From an uncultured Acetatifactor sp. (GTDB lineage: Bacteria > Bacillota > Clostridia > Lachnospirales > Lachnospiraceae), in assembly GCA_934433135.1 (NCBI GenBank), contig CAKRZO010000004.1:62001-126000 (forward strand): 64,000 bases of DNA. The letters run 5' to 3'. Below, piece after piece: positions 51,886 to 60,677 of this stretch. Positions within the stretch are counted from its first letter, which is position 1, and each line of letters starts with the position of its first letter. The position numbers and the translations under genes are program-made. The notes under the pieces were generated by a model that did not search any database, was not told where the DNA came from, and saw only the letters and a program-made list of their open reading frames with translations.

Positions 51886-52887
51886 ATGTACACATTTCGA
51901 AGTTTTTTGCGGTTGCGGAAAAAACAGATCGCTGTGTTTTTTCTTTTCGGTCTGATTTTTTTATGCAGTTTTGTCTTATACCATCTGCCGATTCAGGCTG
52001 TTTGCTACCCCTATCTGTTGTGCGGAGCAATCGGCTGTCTGTGGATTTTCCTGGAATTTCAAAAAGAGAAGAAAAAATACGATCTGCTGGAAAACATAAA
52101 GAATCATATCACAATGGTACTGGATGACAGCTCTTTGCCGGAGTGTGGTGAAGTGGAAGCCGTATACCAGGATATAATACGGATTTTGTACCGGGAGAAG
52201 GAAAAAATCAGCAGGAAGGATGAGCTTAAGTACCGGGATCTGACGGATTATTATACGGCATGGGTGCACCAGATAAAAATCCCCATCGCTTCCATGGATC
52301 TTATGCTGCAGACGCAGGATACTTCCTTTTCCAGAAAGATTGCCAGAGAGCTTGTAAGAATCGAACAGTATGTGGAGATGGTATTAACTTTTCTGCGGCT
52401 TAACAGCGATTCTTCCGATTATGTGTTCCGGGAGACGGCAATGGATCCGCTGATCAGGCAGTGTATTAAGAAATTTTCCGGAGAATTTATTGATCGAAAA
52501 ATACGGTTACATTATGTGCCGGTAAGCATGAAAGTGATTACGGATGAGAAATGGATCAGCTTTGTGATAGAGCAGATTTTGTCCAATGCATTAAAGTATA
52601 CGCTACAAGGGGAGATCCGGATTTATGAAGAAGAGGGAAACCGGCTTTTTATTCGGGATACCGGAATCGGCATTGCACCGGAGGATCTTCCCAGAATTTT
52701 CGAAAAGGGCTATACCGGCTGTAACGGAAGGACAGATAAGAAAGCGACCGGCCTCGGATTATATCTTTGCAGGAAAATTTGTCTTAATTTAAACTGCGGG
52801 TTGTCCGTAAACTCTGTCCCGGGAGAGGGAACAACGGTATGCATGGATTTGAATCCGGAGCATGTTGCCGGGAAATGCTATGACTAA
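51886..52887 (+). CDS. Intramembrane-sensing histidine kinase, BceS-like
   Basis: The 333-residue kinase has two membrane helices (about 15-33 and 38-56) with almost no extracytoplasmic loop, the hallmark of BceS-type kinases that rely on the ABC transporter to sense peptides. The phospho-acceptor is His128 in AWVHQIKIPIASM; ATP-binding boxes are N (EQILSNALKYTL), G1 (RDTGIGIAPEDLPRIFEKGY) and G2 (KATGLGLYLCRKI). It is separated by 12 bp from the regulator. Ends 136 bp before the ABC genes. Confidence 0.92.
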   Translation: MYTFRSFLRLRKKQIAVFFLFGLIFLCSFVLYHLPIQAVCYPYLLCGAIGCLWIFLEFQKEKKKYDLLENIKNHITMVLDDSSLPECGEVEAVYQDIIRILYREKEKISRKDELKYRDLTDYYTAWVHQIKIPIASMDLMLQTQDTSFSRKIARELVRIEQYVEMVLTFLRLNSDSSDYVFRETAMDPLIRQCIKKFSGEFIDRKIRLHYVPVSMKVITDEKWISFVIEQILSNALKYTLQGEIRIYEEEGNRLFIRDTGIGIAPEDLPRIFEKGYTGCNGRTDKKATGLGLYLCRKICLNLNCGLSVNSVPGEGTTVCMDLNPEHVAGKCYD

Positions 52888-52891
52888 ATGG

Positions 52892-52907
52892 TTGTCTGAA
52901 CTGTTAC
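52892..52907. repeat. Repeat family A, solo right end
   Basis: TTGTCTGAACTGTTAC followed by AAAAATG matches the right end of the long copy (22028-22042 and flank). Only this end remains, directly after the kinase stop codon. Confidence 0.65.
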
Positions 52908-52908
52908 A

Positions 52909-52940
52909 AAAATGTAAGGAATGCCCCTTAAAATGTAAGG
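52909..52940. promoter_or_regulatory. Direct-repeat site for the response regulator
   Basis: AAAATGTAAGG occurs exactly twice, at 52909-52919 and 52930-52940, 21 bp apart (two helical turns). Its position just upstream of a weak -35 is where an OmpR-family activator would bind. Binding by the 51187 regulator is inference. Confidence 0.6.
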
Positions 52941-52969
52941 CGAATCGATGGAGAGGGCATTCCTTTTTT
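52917..52969 (+). terminator. Terminator-like hairpin after the histidine kinase
   Basis: AGGAATGCCC (52917-52926) pairs perfectly with GGGCATTCCT (52955-52964) across a 28-nt loop and is followed by T5. The same bases overlap the regulator site and the next promoter. Confidence 0.5.
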
Positions 52970-52977
52970 GATATAAT
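52949..52977 (+). promoter_or_regulatory. Promoter of the ABC transporter genes
   Basis: A weak -35 TGGAGA, 17-nt spacer and perfect TATAAT (52972-52977). The poor -35 next to the direct repeats fits an activator-dependent promoter. Confidence 0.6.
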
Positions 52978-53023
52978 CCTTTCTGAAAAGAGCGAAAGCG
53001 CTTAAGAAAGGACTGGTAAAAAA

Positions 53024-53788
53024 ATGAGCATTCTGGAAGTGAATGGAATTAAGAAAGTATATACCACCCGTTTCGGGGCCAATAAGGTAGAAGCTTTAAA
53101 AAATGTAAATTTCAGTGTGGAACAGGGAGAGTATGTGGCGATCATGGGAGAGTCCGGATCCGGAAAAACCACTCTTTTGAACATTCTGGCAGCACTGGAT
53201 AAGCCTACGGCAGGCAGTGTTTTGTTGGACGGAAGAGATCTGACAACGATTAAGGAATCCGCAATGGCGGCTTTTCGGAGAGATAATCTGGGATTTGTAT
53301 TTCAGGAATTCAACCTGCTGGATACGTTTACATTGGAAGACAATATTTATCTGCCGTTGGTTCTTGCCGGGAAAAAATATAAGGAGATGAAGGAGCGGCT
53401 TATGCCGATTGCCGAACATCTGGGAATCAGCAATATTCTGAAAAAGTACCCTTATGAGGTGTCCGGCGGACAGAAGCAGCGTGCCGCCGTGGCCAGGGCA
53501 TTGATTACGGATCCCAGACTGATTCTGGCGGATGAACCCACGGGAGCTTTGGACAGCCGTTCCACAGATGAACTGCTGGCTCTGTTTGCCAAAATCAATG
53601 CTGTGGGTCAGACCATTTTAATGGTAACCCATTCCGTAAAAGCGGCAAGCTGCGCCGGAAGGATTTTATTTATCCGGGATGGTGAGGTATACCATCAGAT
53701 TTATCGCGGGGATGACAGCAATGAGGAGCTGTATCAGAAGATTTCGGATACCTTGACCATGCTGCAGGCAGGAGGTGTCAGAGTATGA
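53024..53788 (+). CDS. ABC transporter ATP-binding protein, BceA-like
   Basis: The 254-residue ATPase has Walker A GESGSGKTTLLN (about 43), Q-loop VFQEFNLLDTFT, signature VSGGQKQRAAVARAL (about 146), Walker B LILADEPTGALD and switch His in MVTHSVKAAS. The sequence belongs to the MacB/LolD-like group used by Bce modules. It ends in an ATGA overlap with the permease gene. Confidence 0.94.
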   Translation: MSILEVNGIKKVYTTRFGANKVEALKNVNFSVEQGEYVAIMGESGSGKTTLLNILAALDKPTAGSVLLDGRDLTTIKESAMAAFRRDNLGFVFQEFNLLDTFTLEDNIYLPLVLAGKKYKEMKERLMPIAEHLGISNILKKYPYEVSGGQKQRAAVARALITDPRLILADEPTGALDSRSTDELLALFAKINAVGQTILMVTHSVKAASCAGRILFIRDGEVYHQIYRGDDSNEELYQKISDTLTMLQAGGVRV

Positions 53789-55818
53789 AAATCGGATTTT
53801 ATCCGCGGCTGGCCTTTCACGGAATGCGGAAAAACAGCAGACTTTACATCCCTTATCTCTTAACCTGCATCGGCATGATTATGATGTTTTATATCATTCT
53901 GGCTCTTTCCCGTTCCCAGGCGGCTTTGCAGATGCGGGGTGGTAATTTTCTGTCATGGATCTTGAGACTTGGCAGCTTTGTCATTGCCGTTTTCTCCCTT
54001 TTGTTCCTGTTTTACACCAATTCTTTTCTGAATAAAAGACGTAAGAAGGAATTCGGGCTGTACAATATCCTGGGCATGGGAAAAGGCAATGTCTCTCGCA
54101 TTGTCCTGTGGGAGGCGGTTCTGTCCGGTATCCTTTCCCTTATTCTCGGGCTTGGGGCAGGCATTTTGCTTTTTAAACTGGCGGAATTGGGACTGGTAAA
54201 TATTATGCACGGTGATATCACATATCAGCTGGGAATCTCTCCGGCATCCGTAAGAGATACGATTCTTTGTTATACCGTGATTTTTATTTTGATTTTTGTG
54301 AAAAATTCTTTTCAGGTGCAGATTTCCAGGCCGATAGAGCTTTTAAAAAGTGAGCAGGCAGGAGAAAAAGCACCGAAAGCAAACTGGATTTTCGGTACGC
54401 TGGGTGTACTGATCTTAGGATGCGGCTATGCCCTGGCATCGGTAATTAAAGATCCGTTTTCTGCTCTTTTATGGTTTTTTGCGGCAGTAATACTGGTCAT
54501 TATCGGAACTTACCTTATCATGGTTGCCGGTTCGGTGATGCTTTGCCGGATTCTGCAGAAAAAGAAAAGCTATTATTACAAAACTAATCACTTTATATCC
54601 GTTTCTTCCATGGTTTACCGGATGAAGCGAAACGGCGCCGGACTTGCCTCCATCTGTATTCTGGCTACTATGGTGCTTGTCATGCTGTCCTCTACGGCCT
54701 GCCTGTATTTCGGAGAAGAGGATGCGCTGAACAGCAGATATCCTATGGATATCAATGCAACGGTAGTAATCAATGAAAAAGAATACCTTCGAAAAGAGAC
54801 GGTTGAAACATTATATGACAAAATGGAAAAAATTGCGAAGAGGGCGGTGACGGAAGAAAAAACGTATTTTATGGCAAGTGTTCCCGGGCTTTTAAAGGAC
54901 GGTGTACTGGAAGCTGATGTAACCGCAGTCAGCCAGTTTGAGATAGATACCTATGCCAATGTCTGGAATGTACATTTTATTGATCTGGAGGACTATAACC
55001 GGATGACGGGAAAAGACGAAACGCTGAAGGAGCGTGAAATTCTGCTCTATGCTTTTCGGGGTAGTTATAAAGAAGAATCCTTTGCCATAAAGGGAAGAGA
55101 ACCTTACCGGGTTAAAAAAATTCTGGATCAGGCTTTTCTGGAAAACGGAGATTCTGCCGCCGAAGTGATTCCCGCGCTGTATGTGGTAGTACCGGATCTG
55201 TATTCCGCTGCGGAGGAACTGTTCGGCATTGTAAATACTTCCGGAAAAAGGTTAGTACAGTTTACCTGGAATTACGGAATGAATACCGATATCGGAGCCG
55301 ATCAGCAGATTGTGCTGAATCAGGCAATGAGAGAGACCTTAAGGCAGATGGATATCGATGGCGGGTATGGAATCGCATCCTCAAGTTGTGAGAGCAGGGA
55401 AGAAAACAGGGAGGATTTTATAGGAACCTTCGGCGGCCTGTTCTTCCTTGGAATTATTCTCAGCATTGTCTTTATCTTTGCAGCCGTTCTGATTATTTAC
55501 TATAAACAGATATCGGAAGGCTATGAAGACCAGAGCCGTTTCGAGATCATGCAGAAAGTCGGAATGACGCCGAAAGAGATCCGGCGCAGCATTAATTCCC
55601 AACTTTTGACGGTATTCTTTCTGCCTCTTTTAGGAGCCGGTCTGCATCTTGTCTTTGCTTTTCACATGATCCGTCTACTGCTGGCGCTTTTCCAGATGAC
55701 GAATGTCGGGTTTTTTATGCTGACAACGTTGATCAGTTTTGTCGTATTCGGTGTTTTTTACACGTTAGTTTACCGGATTACCTCCAATGCTTATTATAAA
55801 ATCGTGAGCTGTAAGTAG
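53785..55818 (+). CDS. ABC transporter permease, BceB-like (FtsX domains)
   Basis: The 677-residue permease follows the BceB plan: ten membrane helices with a large extracytoplasmic domain of about 200 residues (about 310-545) between helices 7 and 8, and an FtsX-type half at each end (for example KRRKKEFGLYNILGMGKGNV and FEIMQKVGMTPKEIRRSIN). With BceA it frees lipid II-cycle intermediates from bacitracin-like or lantibiotic peptides and signals to the kinase. The extracytoplasmic domain sets specificity, which cannot be read here. GGAGG lies 9 nt before ATG. Confidence 0.92.
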   Translation: MKIGFYPRLAFHGMRKNSRLYIPYLLTCIGMIMMFYIILALSRSQAALQMRGGNFLSWILRLGSFVIAVFSLLFLFYTNSFLNKRRKKEFGLYNILGMGKGNVSRIVLWEAVLSGILSLILGLGAGILLFKLAELGLVNIMHGDITYQLGISPASVRDTILCYTVIFILIFVKNSFQVQISRPIELLKSEQAGEKAPKANWIFGTLGVLILGCGYALASVIKDPFSALLWFFAAVILVIIGTYLIMVAGSVMLCRILQKKKSYYYKTNHFISVSSMVYRMKRNGAGLASICILATMVLVMLSSTACLYFGEEDALNSRYPMDINATVVINEKEYLRKETVETLYDKMEKIAKRAVTEEKTYFMASVPGLLKDGVLEADVTAVSQFEIDTYANVWNVHFIDLEDYNRMTGKDETLKEREILLYAFRGSYKEESFAIKGREPYRVKKILDQAFLENGDSAAEVIPALYVVVPDLYSAAEELFGIVNTSGKRLVQFTWNYGMNTDIGADQQIVLNQAMRETLRQMDIDGGYGIASSSCESREENREDFIGTFGGLFFLGIILSIVFIFAAVLIIYYKQISEGYEDQSRFEIMQKVGMTPKEIRRSINSQLLTVFFLPLLGAGLHLVFAFHMIRLLLALFQMTNVGFFMLTTLISFVVFGVFYTLVYRITSNAYYKIVSCK

Positions 55819-55830
55819 GTCACCTGGCAG

Positions 55831-55878
55831 CCCATGAGTCTGCCTTCAGAAAATAGTAACTTTGTAAGTTTATCCTGT
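55831..55878. repeat. Repeat family B, partial copy
   Basis: CCCATGAGTCTGCC is the exact inverse complement of part of the copy at 24803, and CTTTGTAAGTTTATC matches the tail shared by the 24803 and 57003 copies. It lies between the convergent permease and AraC genes. Confidence 0.6.
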
Positions 55879-55893
55879 AAACAGGTTCTGTAT

Positions 55894-56781
55894 TTAACGC
55901 ATATTTTGCCAGTGCCTGCGGAATTCTCCGGGGGAGGAGCCTTCGATCTTACGGAAGATGCGGGAAAAATAATTGGCATCGTTCATTCCGCATTCCTGTG
56001 CGATTTTTTCCACGGGCAGGCTGTCAAAGCGTAAAAGCTGTTTGGCATGCGTGATTCTTACCGAGAGCAGGTAGGAAAGGGGTGAGATTCCGAACTGTTC
56101 TTTGAAGAGTCTGGAAAGGTAAAATTTATTAATATAGTATTGTTCCGCCAGTTGATCCAAGGTGATTTTTTCGCGGTAATGACTGTCAAGATAATCCTTG
56201 ACTTCCTGAAGGTTGCGCCTTGTGTGGCTGCCGGATGGGGAAGAAAGCGGCGGATTCCAGCTGTTATCCATTAAAAGGGTCAACAGGCGGGAGAGCAGTT
56301 CGTTTAATTTCATATCCCGGATATAAGAAGGGGAGGAAGCTGTCTGATAGATGTCTTCCAAAAGGGAAGAGAAGACCTGCGGGGAGGAAGCGTGAAAGAA
56401 GAAGCTTCCTCCCCGTTCTTTGTATTTCTCATAAACAGCGGTCAGGTTCGGACCGTAAAAGTGAACCCAGCGGATCGTCCAGAGGTTTTCCGCACTTTGC
56501 TGGGAATAGGCGTTTCGACAGTCTAAAAAAACACAGTCATTTGCCTTTAAAGACATGGTCTGCCCCTGACAGGTAAGACTGCCTTCTCCTTTTTCCACGA
56601 TAAAAAAAAGATAGGAAAGCAGGCCGCTTCTCCTGCTCACATGGGGCTTACGGGCAGTTGAGACACCGGTTTCCTGCAGATGAATCAGACTGGTTCTGGC
56701 AAAAGCGGACGGGGTATAAATCACCCTTTTTGCCGTTACATATTCTCCCTCAAAAAAAGAAGCGCCCATTTCCGTCACCAT
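55894..56781 (-). CDS. AraC family transcriptional regulator
   Basis: An N-terminal cupin-type sensing domain (about 15-160, with the FIVEKGEGSLTCQGQTMSL strand pair) is followed by two helix-turn-helix motifs in the last 100 residues (ITLDQLAEQYYINKFYLSRL and PVEKIAQECGMNDANYFSRI). Such proteins usually control carbohydrate genes. ATG at 56781 is chosen over TTG at 56793; the ribosome-binding site GGAAAGG is close, and ATG at 56769 is also possible. It is divergent from the GDP-fucose operon, which could be its target, but no operator was seen. Confidence 0.88.
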   Translation of the reverse strand: MVTEMGASFFEGEYVTAKRVIYTPSAFARTSLIHLQETGVSTARKPHVSRRSGLLSYLFFIVEKGEGSLTCQGQTMSLKANDCVFLDCRNAYSQQSAENLWTIRWVHFYGPNLTAVYEKYKERGGSFFFHASSPQVFSSLLEDIYQTASSPSYIRDMKLNELLSRLLTLLMDNSWNPPLSSPSGSHTRRNLQEVKDYLDSHYREKITLDQLAEQYYINKFYLSRLFKEQFGISPLSYLLSVRITHAKQLLRFDSLPVEKIAQECGMNDANYFSRIFRKIEGSSPGEFRRHWQNMR

Positions 56782-56845
56782 GCCTTTCCGCAATCTGCAA
56801 ACCCAGGAGTATCTTTCCTGCTACGTCTTTTTTTCATTTTCATCC

Positions 56846-56875
56846 AGTATACCAGAGAAACAGACAAAATGTCAA
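56846..56875 (-). promoter_or_regulatory. Promoter of the AraC-family gene
   Basis: On the minus strand a perfect TTGACA, 18-nt spacer and TATACT about 65 bp before the start. Confidence 0.7.
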
Positions 56876-57002
56876 TATAATGCTATTACTTCGCAAGATA
56901 GTCTATTCTTTTTCCGGAGATACTATATTATGATATCAGGGTCAGACAAGTATTTAAGTAGATAAAAATATAAAGCTGCAAATTTGTTAATAGCAGTTTT
57001 CC

Positions 57003-57120
57003 AAGGGCGGACTCATGTGGAATCCAATGAGGGGGCGCAAAATTGAGCGAGAGCGTCCCCCGAATGGATCCGCATGAGTCCACCCGGAGTTCTACTCTTA
57101 TATAGTTTTGTAAGTTTATC
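57003..57120. repeat. Repeat family B, complete copy
   Basis: Arms GGACTCATGTGGAATCCAAT (from 57009) and CGAATGGATCCGCATGAGTC (to 57081) pair with few mismatches over about 30 bp around a 14-nt loop containing TTGAGCGAGA. The tail TATAGTTTTGTAAGTTTATC follows. It lies 24 bp before gmd, so it may form a hairpin in the gmd leader. Confidence 0.85.
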
Positions 57121-57143
57121 ACAGCACAGAAAGGAAGAAAACT

Positions 57144-58199
57144 ATGAAAAAAGCGCTGATCACGGGAATAACAGGGCAGGACGGATCGTATCTGGCGGAA
57201 TTTTTGCTGGAAAAAGGGTATGAAGTGCATGGCCTTATCAGGCGCTGTTCTACCTCCAATACCGAAAGAATTCAGGGGATTTTAAACTGCATAACGCTGC
57301 ATAACGGCGATTTAACCGATTCTTCTTCCCTGTTTCGCGTGATTGCGCAGGTGAAGCCGGATGAGATTTATAATCTGGCGGCGCAGTCCCATGTGCAGGT
57401 CTCTTTTGAGGTGCCGGAATACTCCGGTGAAGTGGACGCCATGGGAGTGCTGCGTATTCTGGAGGCGGTACGTATTCTGGACCTTGGGAAAAAGACCCGC
57501 ATTTATCAGGCTTCCACTTCGGAACTGTACGGAAAAGTAGAAGAGGTTCCGCAAAGAGAGAGCACACCTTTTCATCCTTACAGTCCTTATGCGGCGGCAA
57601 AGCAGTATGCGTTCTGGATGGTACGGGAATACCGGGAAGCATATGGCATGTTTGCGGTAAACGGTATTTTATTTAACCATGAATCCGAGCGCAGAGGAGA
57701 GAATTTTGTGACCAGAAAAATTACCCTTGCAGCGGCAAGAATTGCAGAAGGGCTGCAGGATCATCTGGAACTTGGAAATCTGGATTCTTTGAGAGATTGG
57801 GGCTACGCCAAAGATTATGTGGAGTGTATGTGGCTGATGCTGCAGCATGACAAACCGGAAGATTTTGTGATTGCCACGGGGCAGCAGCACACGGTACGGG
57901 ATTTTACAGAGAGAGTCTTTGCCGCCAATGGGATAGAGCTTTACTGGGAAGGCTGCGGAATGAATGAAAAAGGGTATGACCGAAAGAGCAAAAAAATGCT
58001 GGTGAGCGTAAATCCGGAATGGTTCCGGCCTACAGATGTGGACAATCTCCTGGGAGATCCGACAAAAGCAAAAGAGATTCTGGGATGGAATCCGCAGAAG
58101 ACAAGTTATGAGGAACTGGTTCGTATTATGGCGCAGCATGACAGAGAAATCATAACAGCGCAGGCGCACCATTCACAAAGCAGCGATTTCAGCGTTTGA
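57144..58199 (+). CDS. gmd: GDP-mannose 4,6-dehydratase
   Basis: Converts GDP-mannose to GDP-4-keto-6-deoxymannose, the first step toward GDP-fucose. The 351-residue short-chain dehydrogenase has the NADP motif GITGQDGSYLAE (about 7-18), the catalytic Tyr/Lys in YSPYAAAKQYAFW and the RRG-type cofactor contact in ESERRGENFVTRK. The normal domain ends near EELVRIMAQHDRE. The last 15 or so residues (IITAQAHHSQSSDFSV) are encoded by DNA that resembles a family A repeat. AAAGGA lies upstream of ATG. fcl and manC follow. Confidence 0.95.
   Translation: MKKALITGITGQDGSYLAEFLLEKGYEVHGLIRRCSTSNTERIQGILNCITLHNGDLTDSSSLFRVIAQVKPDEIYNLAAQSHVQVSFEVPEYSGEVDAMGVLRILEAVRILDLGKKTRIYQASTSELYGKVEEVPQRESTPFHPYSPYAAAKQYAFWMVREYREAYGMFAVNGILFNHESERRGENFVTRKITLAAARIAEGLQDHLELGNLDSLRDWGYAKDYVECMWLMLQHDKPEDFVIATGQQHTVRDFTERVFAANGIELYWEGCGMNEKGYDRKSKKMLVSVNPEWFRPTDVDNLLGDPTKAKEILGWNPQKTSYEELVRIMAQHDREIITAQAHHSQSSDFSV
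58153..58179. repeat. Repeat family A relic inside gmd
   Basis: TAACAGCGCAGGCGCACC then ATTCACAAA differs from the family A left end at only about five of 27 positions. It is the only copy inside a reading frame and encodes part of the C-terminal tail of Gmd. Confidence 0.5.
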
Positions 58200-58224
58200 C
58201 CGGGCGGAAAGGAGAACAACGGAT

Positions 58225-59166
58225 ATGGAAAAGGAAGCATTGATTTATGTAGCAGGGCACCGGGGAATGGTAGGCTCCGCCATTGTAAGGGAATTAAAAA
58301 GACAAGGGTATGAAAGAATTCTGGTAAGATCCAGAGAACAGCTGGATCTTAAAAGGCAGGATGCCGTAGAAGCTTTTTTTAAAGAGTACCGGCCGGAGTA
58401 TGTGTTTCTGGCAGCAGCCAAGGTCGGCGGAATCTATGCCAACCAGGAACAGCCGGCGGATTTTCTGTTTGAAAATATGATGCTGGAGATGAATGTGATT
58501 CATGCTGCATGGGAGAACGGTTGCAAAAAGCTTCTGTTTTTAGGCTCTTCCTGTATTTATCCCAGAATGGCGCCCCAGCCGATGAAGGAGGATTGCCTTT
58601 TGACCTCTGCATTGGAAAAAACCAATGAGGCATACGCTCTTTCCAAGATTTCCGGGTTGAAATACTGCGAATACTTAAACCGGCAGTACGGGACGGACTA
58701 TATTTCGGTTATGCCGACGAATCTCTACGGTCCTAATGATAATTATCATCCCCTTCATTCCCATGTACTGCCCGCTTTGATCCGCAGATTTCATGAAGCA
58801 AAGGAAAACGGGGAAGAGCAGGTTACCTGTTGGGGAAGCGGCCGGCCGTTAAGAGAGTTTTTGTATGTGGACGATCTGGCGCAGGCCTGCGTTTTTCTGA
58901 TGAATCATTATTCCGGGAACGAGACGGTTAATGTGGGCACCGGAAAGGAATTATCCATCAAAGAGCTGGCGGAAATAACAGCCCGGGTTATCGGGTACCG
59001 GGGTAAAATCTGCTGGGATGAAAGCAAGCCGGATGGGACACCCAGAAAACTGCTGGATGTTTCCAAATTAAACGGGCTGGGTTGGAAGGCTTCTACAAAG
59101 TTAGAAGAAGGAATCCGGCTGGCATATGAAGATTTTCTGCATAATCCGGTGAGAGTGCAAAGATAA
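58225..59166 (+). CDS. fcl: GDP-L-fucose synthase
   Basis: The 313-residue epimerase/reductase (WcaG) completes GDP-L-fucose synthesis from the Gmd product. NADP motif AGHRGMVGSAIV (about 10-21), AAKVGGIYAN, catalytic Tyr/Lys in YALSKISGLKYCE, and LYGPNDNYHPLHSHVLPAL are all typical. AAAGGAG lies 10 nt before ATG, 25 bp after gmd. Confidence 0.95.
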   Translation: MEKEALIYVAGHRGMVGSAIVRELKRQGYERILVRSREQLDLKRQDAVEAFFKEYRPEYVFLAAAKVGGIYANQEQPADFLFENMMLEMNVIHAAWENGCKKLLFLGSSCIYPRMAPQPMKEDCLLTSALEKTNEAYALSKISGLKYCEYLNRQYGTDYISVMPTNLYGPNDNYHPLHSHVLPALIRRFHEAKENGEEQVTCWGSGRPLREFLYVDDLAQACVFLMNHYSGNETVNVGTGKELSIKELAEITARVIGYRGKICWDESKPDGTPRKLLDVSKLNGLGWKASTKLEEGIRLAYEDFLHNPVRVQR

Positions 59167-59226
59167 GGCAGAGAAGGAAAAAAAGAGTTTTCCGATAATG
59201 AGGCATCTGCGGAATAGGAGAGGAAA

Positions 59227-60579
59227 GTGGCGAATAAAATAGAAAGAACAGGTCAGTCATTGCATTGGGTTATTTTGTCCGGCGGTTCCGGAAAACGTTT
59301 GTGGCCTTTGTCGAATGAAGTGCGCTCCAAACAGTTTTTGAAGATTTTTCCGAAGGAAGACGGAACCTATGAATCCATGTTGCAGAAGATGTACAGACAG
59401 ATCCGCAGGAGGGATCCGGAGGCGGATATTACCATTGCAACGGCGCACAGTCAGATTTCTTCTATTTTGAATCAGCTCGAGGAAAAGCCGGATATCTGTC
59501 CGGAGCCGTGCAGAAAGGATACCTTTCCGGCTATCTGCCTGGCGGCTTCCTTTTTAAAGGATGTAAAAAAGGTTCCGGAAAAGGACTGCGTGGTTGTCTG
59601 TCCGGTAGATCCTTATGTGGAGGAAGATTATTTTAAAGCTTTGCAGGAACTGGGGCAGATGGCGGCTTCGGAAGAGGGAGATCTCTTTTTACTGGGAATA
59701 GAGCCTTCCTATCCAAGCGCAAAGTACGGCTATATCCTTCCGACTTCCCGGGAAAGGATCAGTGATGTGGCAAGCTTTCGGGAAAAGCCGGATGAAATGA
59801 CTGCAGAAAACTATATTGCAAAGGGCGCCTTGTGGAACGGGGGTGTTTTTGCCTGCAAATTGGGCTATCTTTTGAAAAAGGCACATGAAAAAATTGATTA
59901 TACCGATTATGCGGATTTGCTTCGCAAATACGAAAGTCTTACGGCAATCAGCTTTGACTATGCGGTAGCCGAGGGAGAAAAAAAGGCAAAGGCGGTACGT
60001 TTCGATGGATCCTGGAAGGACCTGGGAACCTGGAATACCCTGACGGAAGCAATGAAGGAATCCTGCATGGGGAATGCCGTCTTAAGCGAAAGCTGTGAAA
60101 ATGTGCATGTATTGAATGAACTGGACGTGCCGGTTCTGGCAATGGGGTTGAAGAATGTTGTCATTTCGGCAAGTCCGGGAGGAATTCTGGTATCGGATAA
60201 GGAACAGTCCAGTTATATGAAACCTTATGTCGACCGGATGGAGAACCGGATTATGTTTGCGGAAAAATCCTGGGGGAGTTTCCGGGTCATTGATGTGGAG
60301 AAGGAAAGCCTGACTATTAAGGTGACTTTAAATCCCGGGCATCAGATGAACTATCACAGTCATGAAAGAAGAGAAGAGGTCTGGACGGTGATTTCCGGAA
60401 AAGGAAAAACCGTGTTGGATGGCAAACTCGGAAATGTCTGTCCCGGGGACATCTTAAGGATACCGATAGGATGCAGGCACACCATTCAGGCGGAAACGGA
60501 ATTGAAACTGATAGAGGTGCAGCTCGGAAAGGAAATCAGTGTCCTGGATAAGAAGAAATATCCATTGCCGGAATCATAA
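59227..60579 (+). CDS. manC: Mannose-1-phosphate guanylyltransferase with cupin domain
   Basis: Makes GDP-mannose from mannose-1-phosphate and GTP, supplying Gmd. The nucleotidyltransferase domain starts ILSGGSGKRLWPLS (about 13) and contains FREKPD and NGGVFACK; the C-terminal 110 residues are a cupin (MNYHSHERREEVWTVISGKG) like the phosphomannose isomerase half of bifunctional enzymes. GTG at 59227 is the start, with GGAGAGGAAA directly upstream. The three genes give a complete route from mannose-1-phosphate to GDP-fucose, but no fucosyltransferase or polysaccharide export gene is nearby. Confidence 0.93.
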   Translation: MANKIERTGQSLHWVILSGGSGKRLWPLSNEVRSKQFLKIFPKEDGTYESMLQKMYRQIRRRDPEADITIATAHSQISSILNQLEEKPDICPEPCRKDTFPAICLAASFLKDVKKVPEKDCVVVCPVDPYVEEDYFKALQELGQMAASEEGDLFLLGIEPSYPSAKYGYILPTSRERISDVASFREKPDEMTAENYIAKGALWNGGVFACKLGYLLKKAHEKIDYTDYADLLRKYESLTAISFDYAVAEGEKKAKAVRFDGSWKDLGTWNTLTEAMKESCMGNAVLSESCENVHVLNELDVPVLAMGLKNVVISASPGGILVSDKEQSSYMKPYVDRMENRIMFAEKSWGSFRVIDVEKESLTIKVTLNPGHQMNYHSHERREEVWTVISGKGKTVLDGKLGNVCPGDILRIPIGCRHTIQAETELKLIEVQLGKEISVLDKKKYPLPES

Positions 60580-60606
60580 ATATTTCCTTTTTTGTCATTA
60601 CTATAC

Positions 60607-60635
60607 TTGACTATAGTCTGGAAAAAAACTATAAT
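60607..60635 (+). promoter_or_regulatory. Promoter of the small membrane protein gene
   Basis: TTGACT, 17-nt spacer and a perfect TATAAT about 43 bp before the ATG at 60678. Confidence 0.75.
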
Positions 60636-60677
60636 ATCATATAGGTAATGACGATTAGAAAGAAGAGGGAATTATAG

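Larger units (their letters stand above)
56782..57143. other. Divergent AraC-gmd intergenic region
   Basis: This 362-bp stretch holds the AraC promoter, an AT-rich middle, and a complete family B hairpin repeat close to gmd. No clear promoter for gmd was found; it may lie in the AT-rich part (56875-56940) or within the repeat. Confidence 0.55.
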
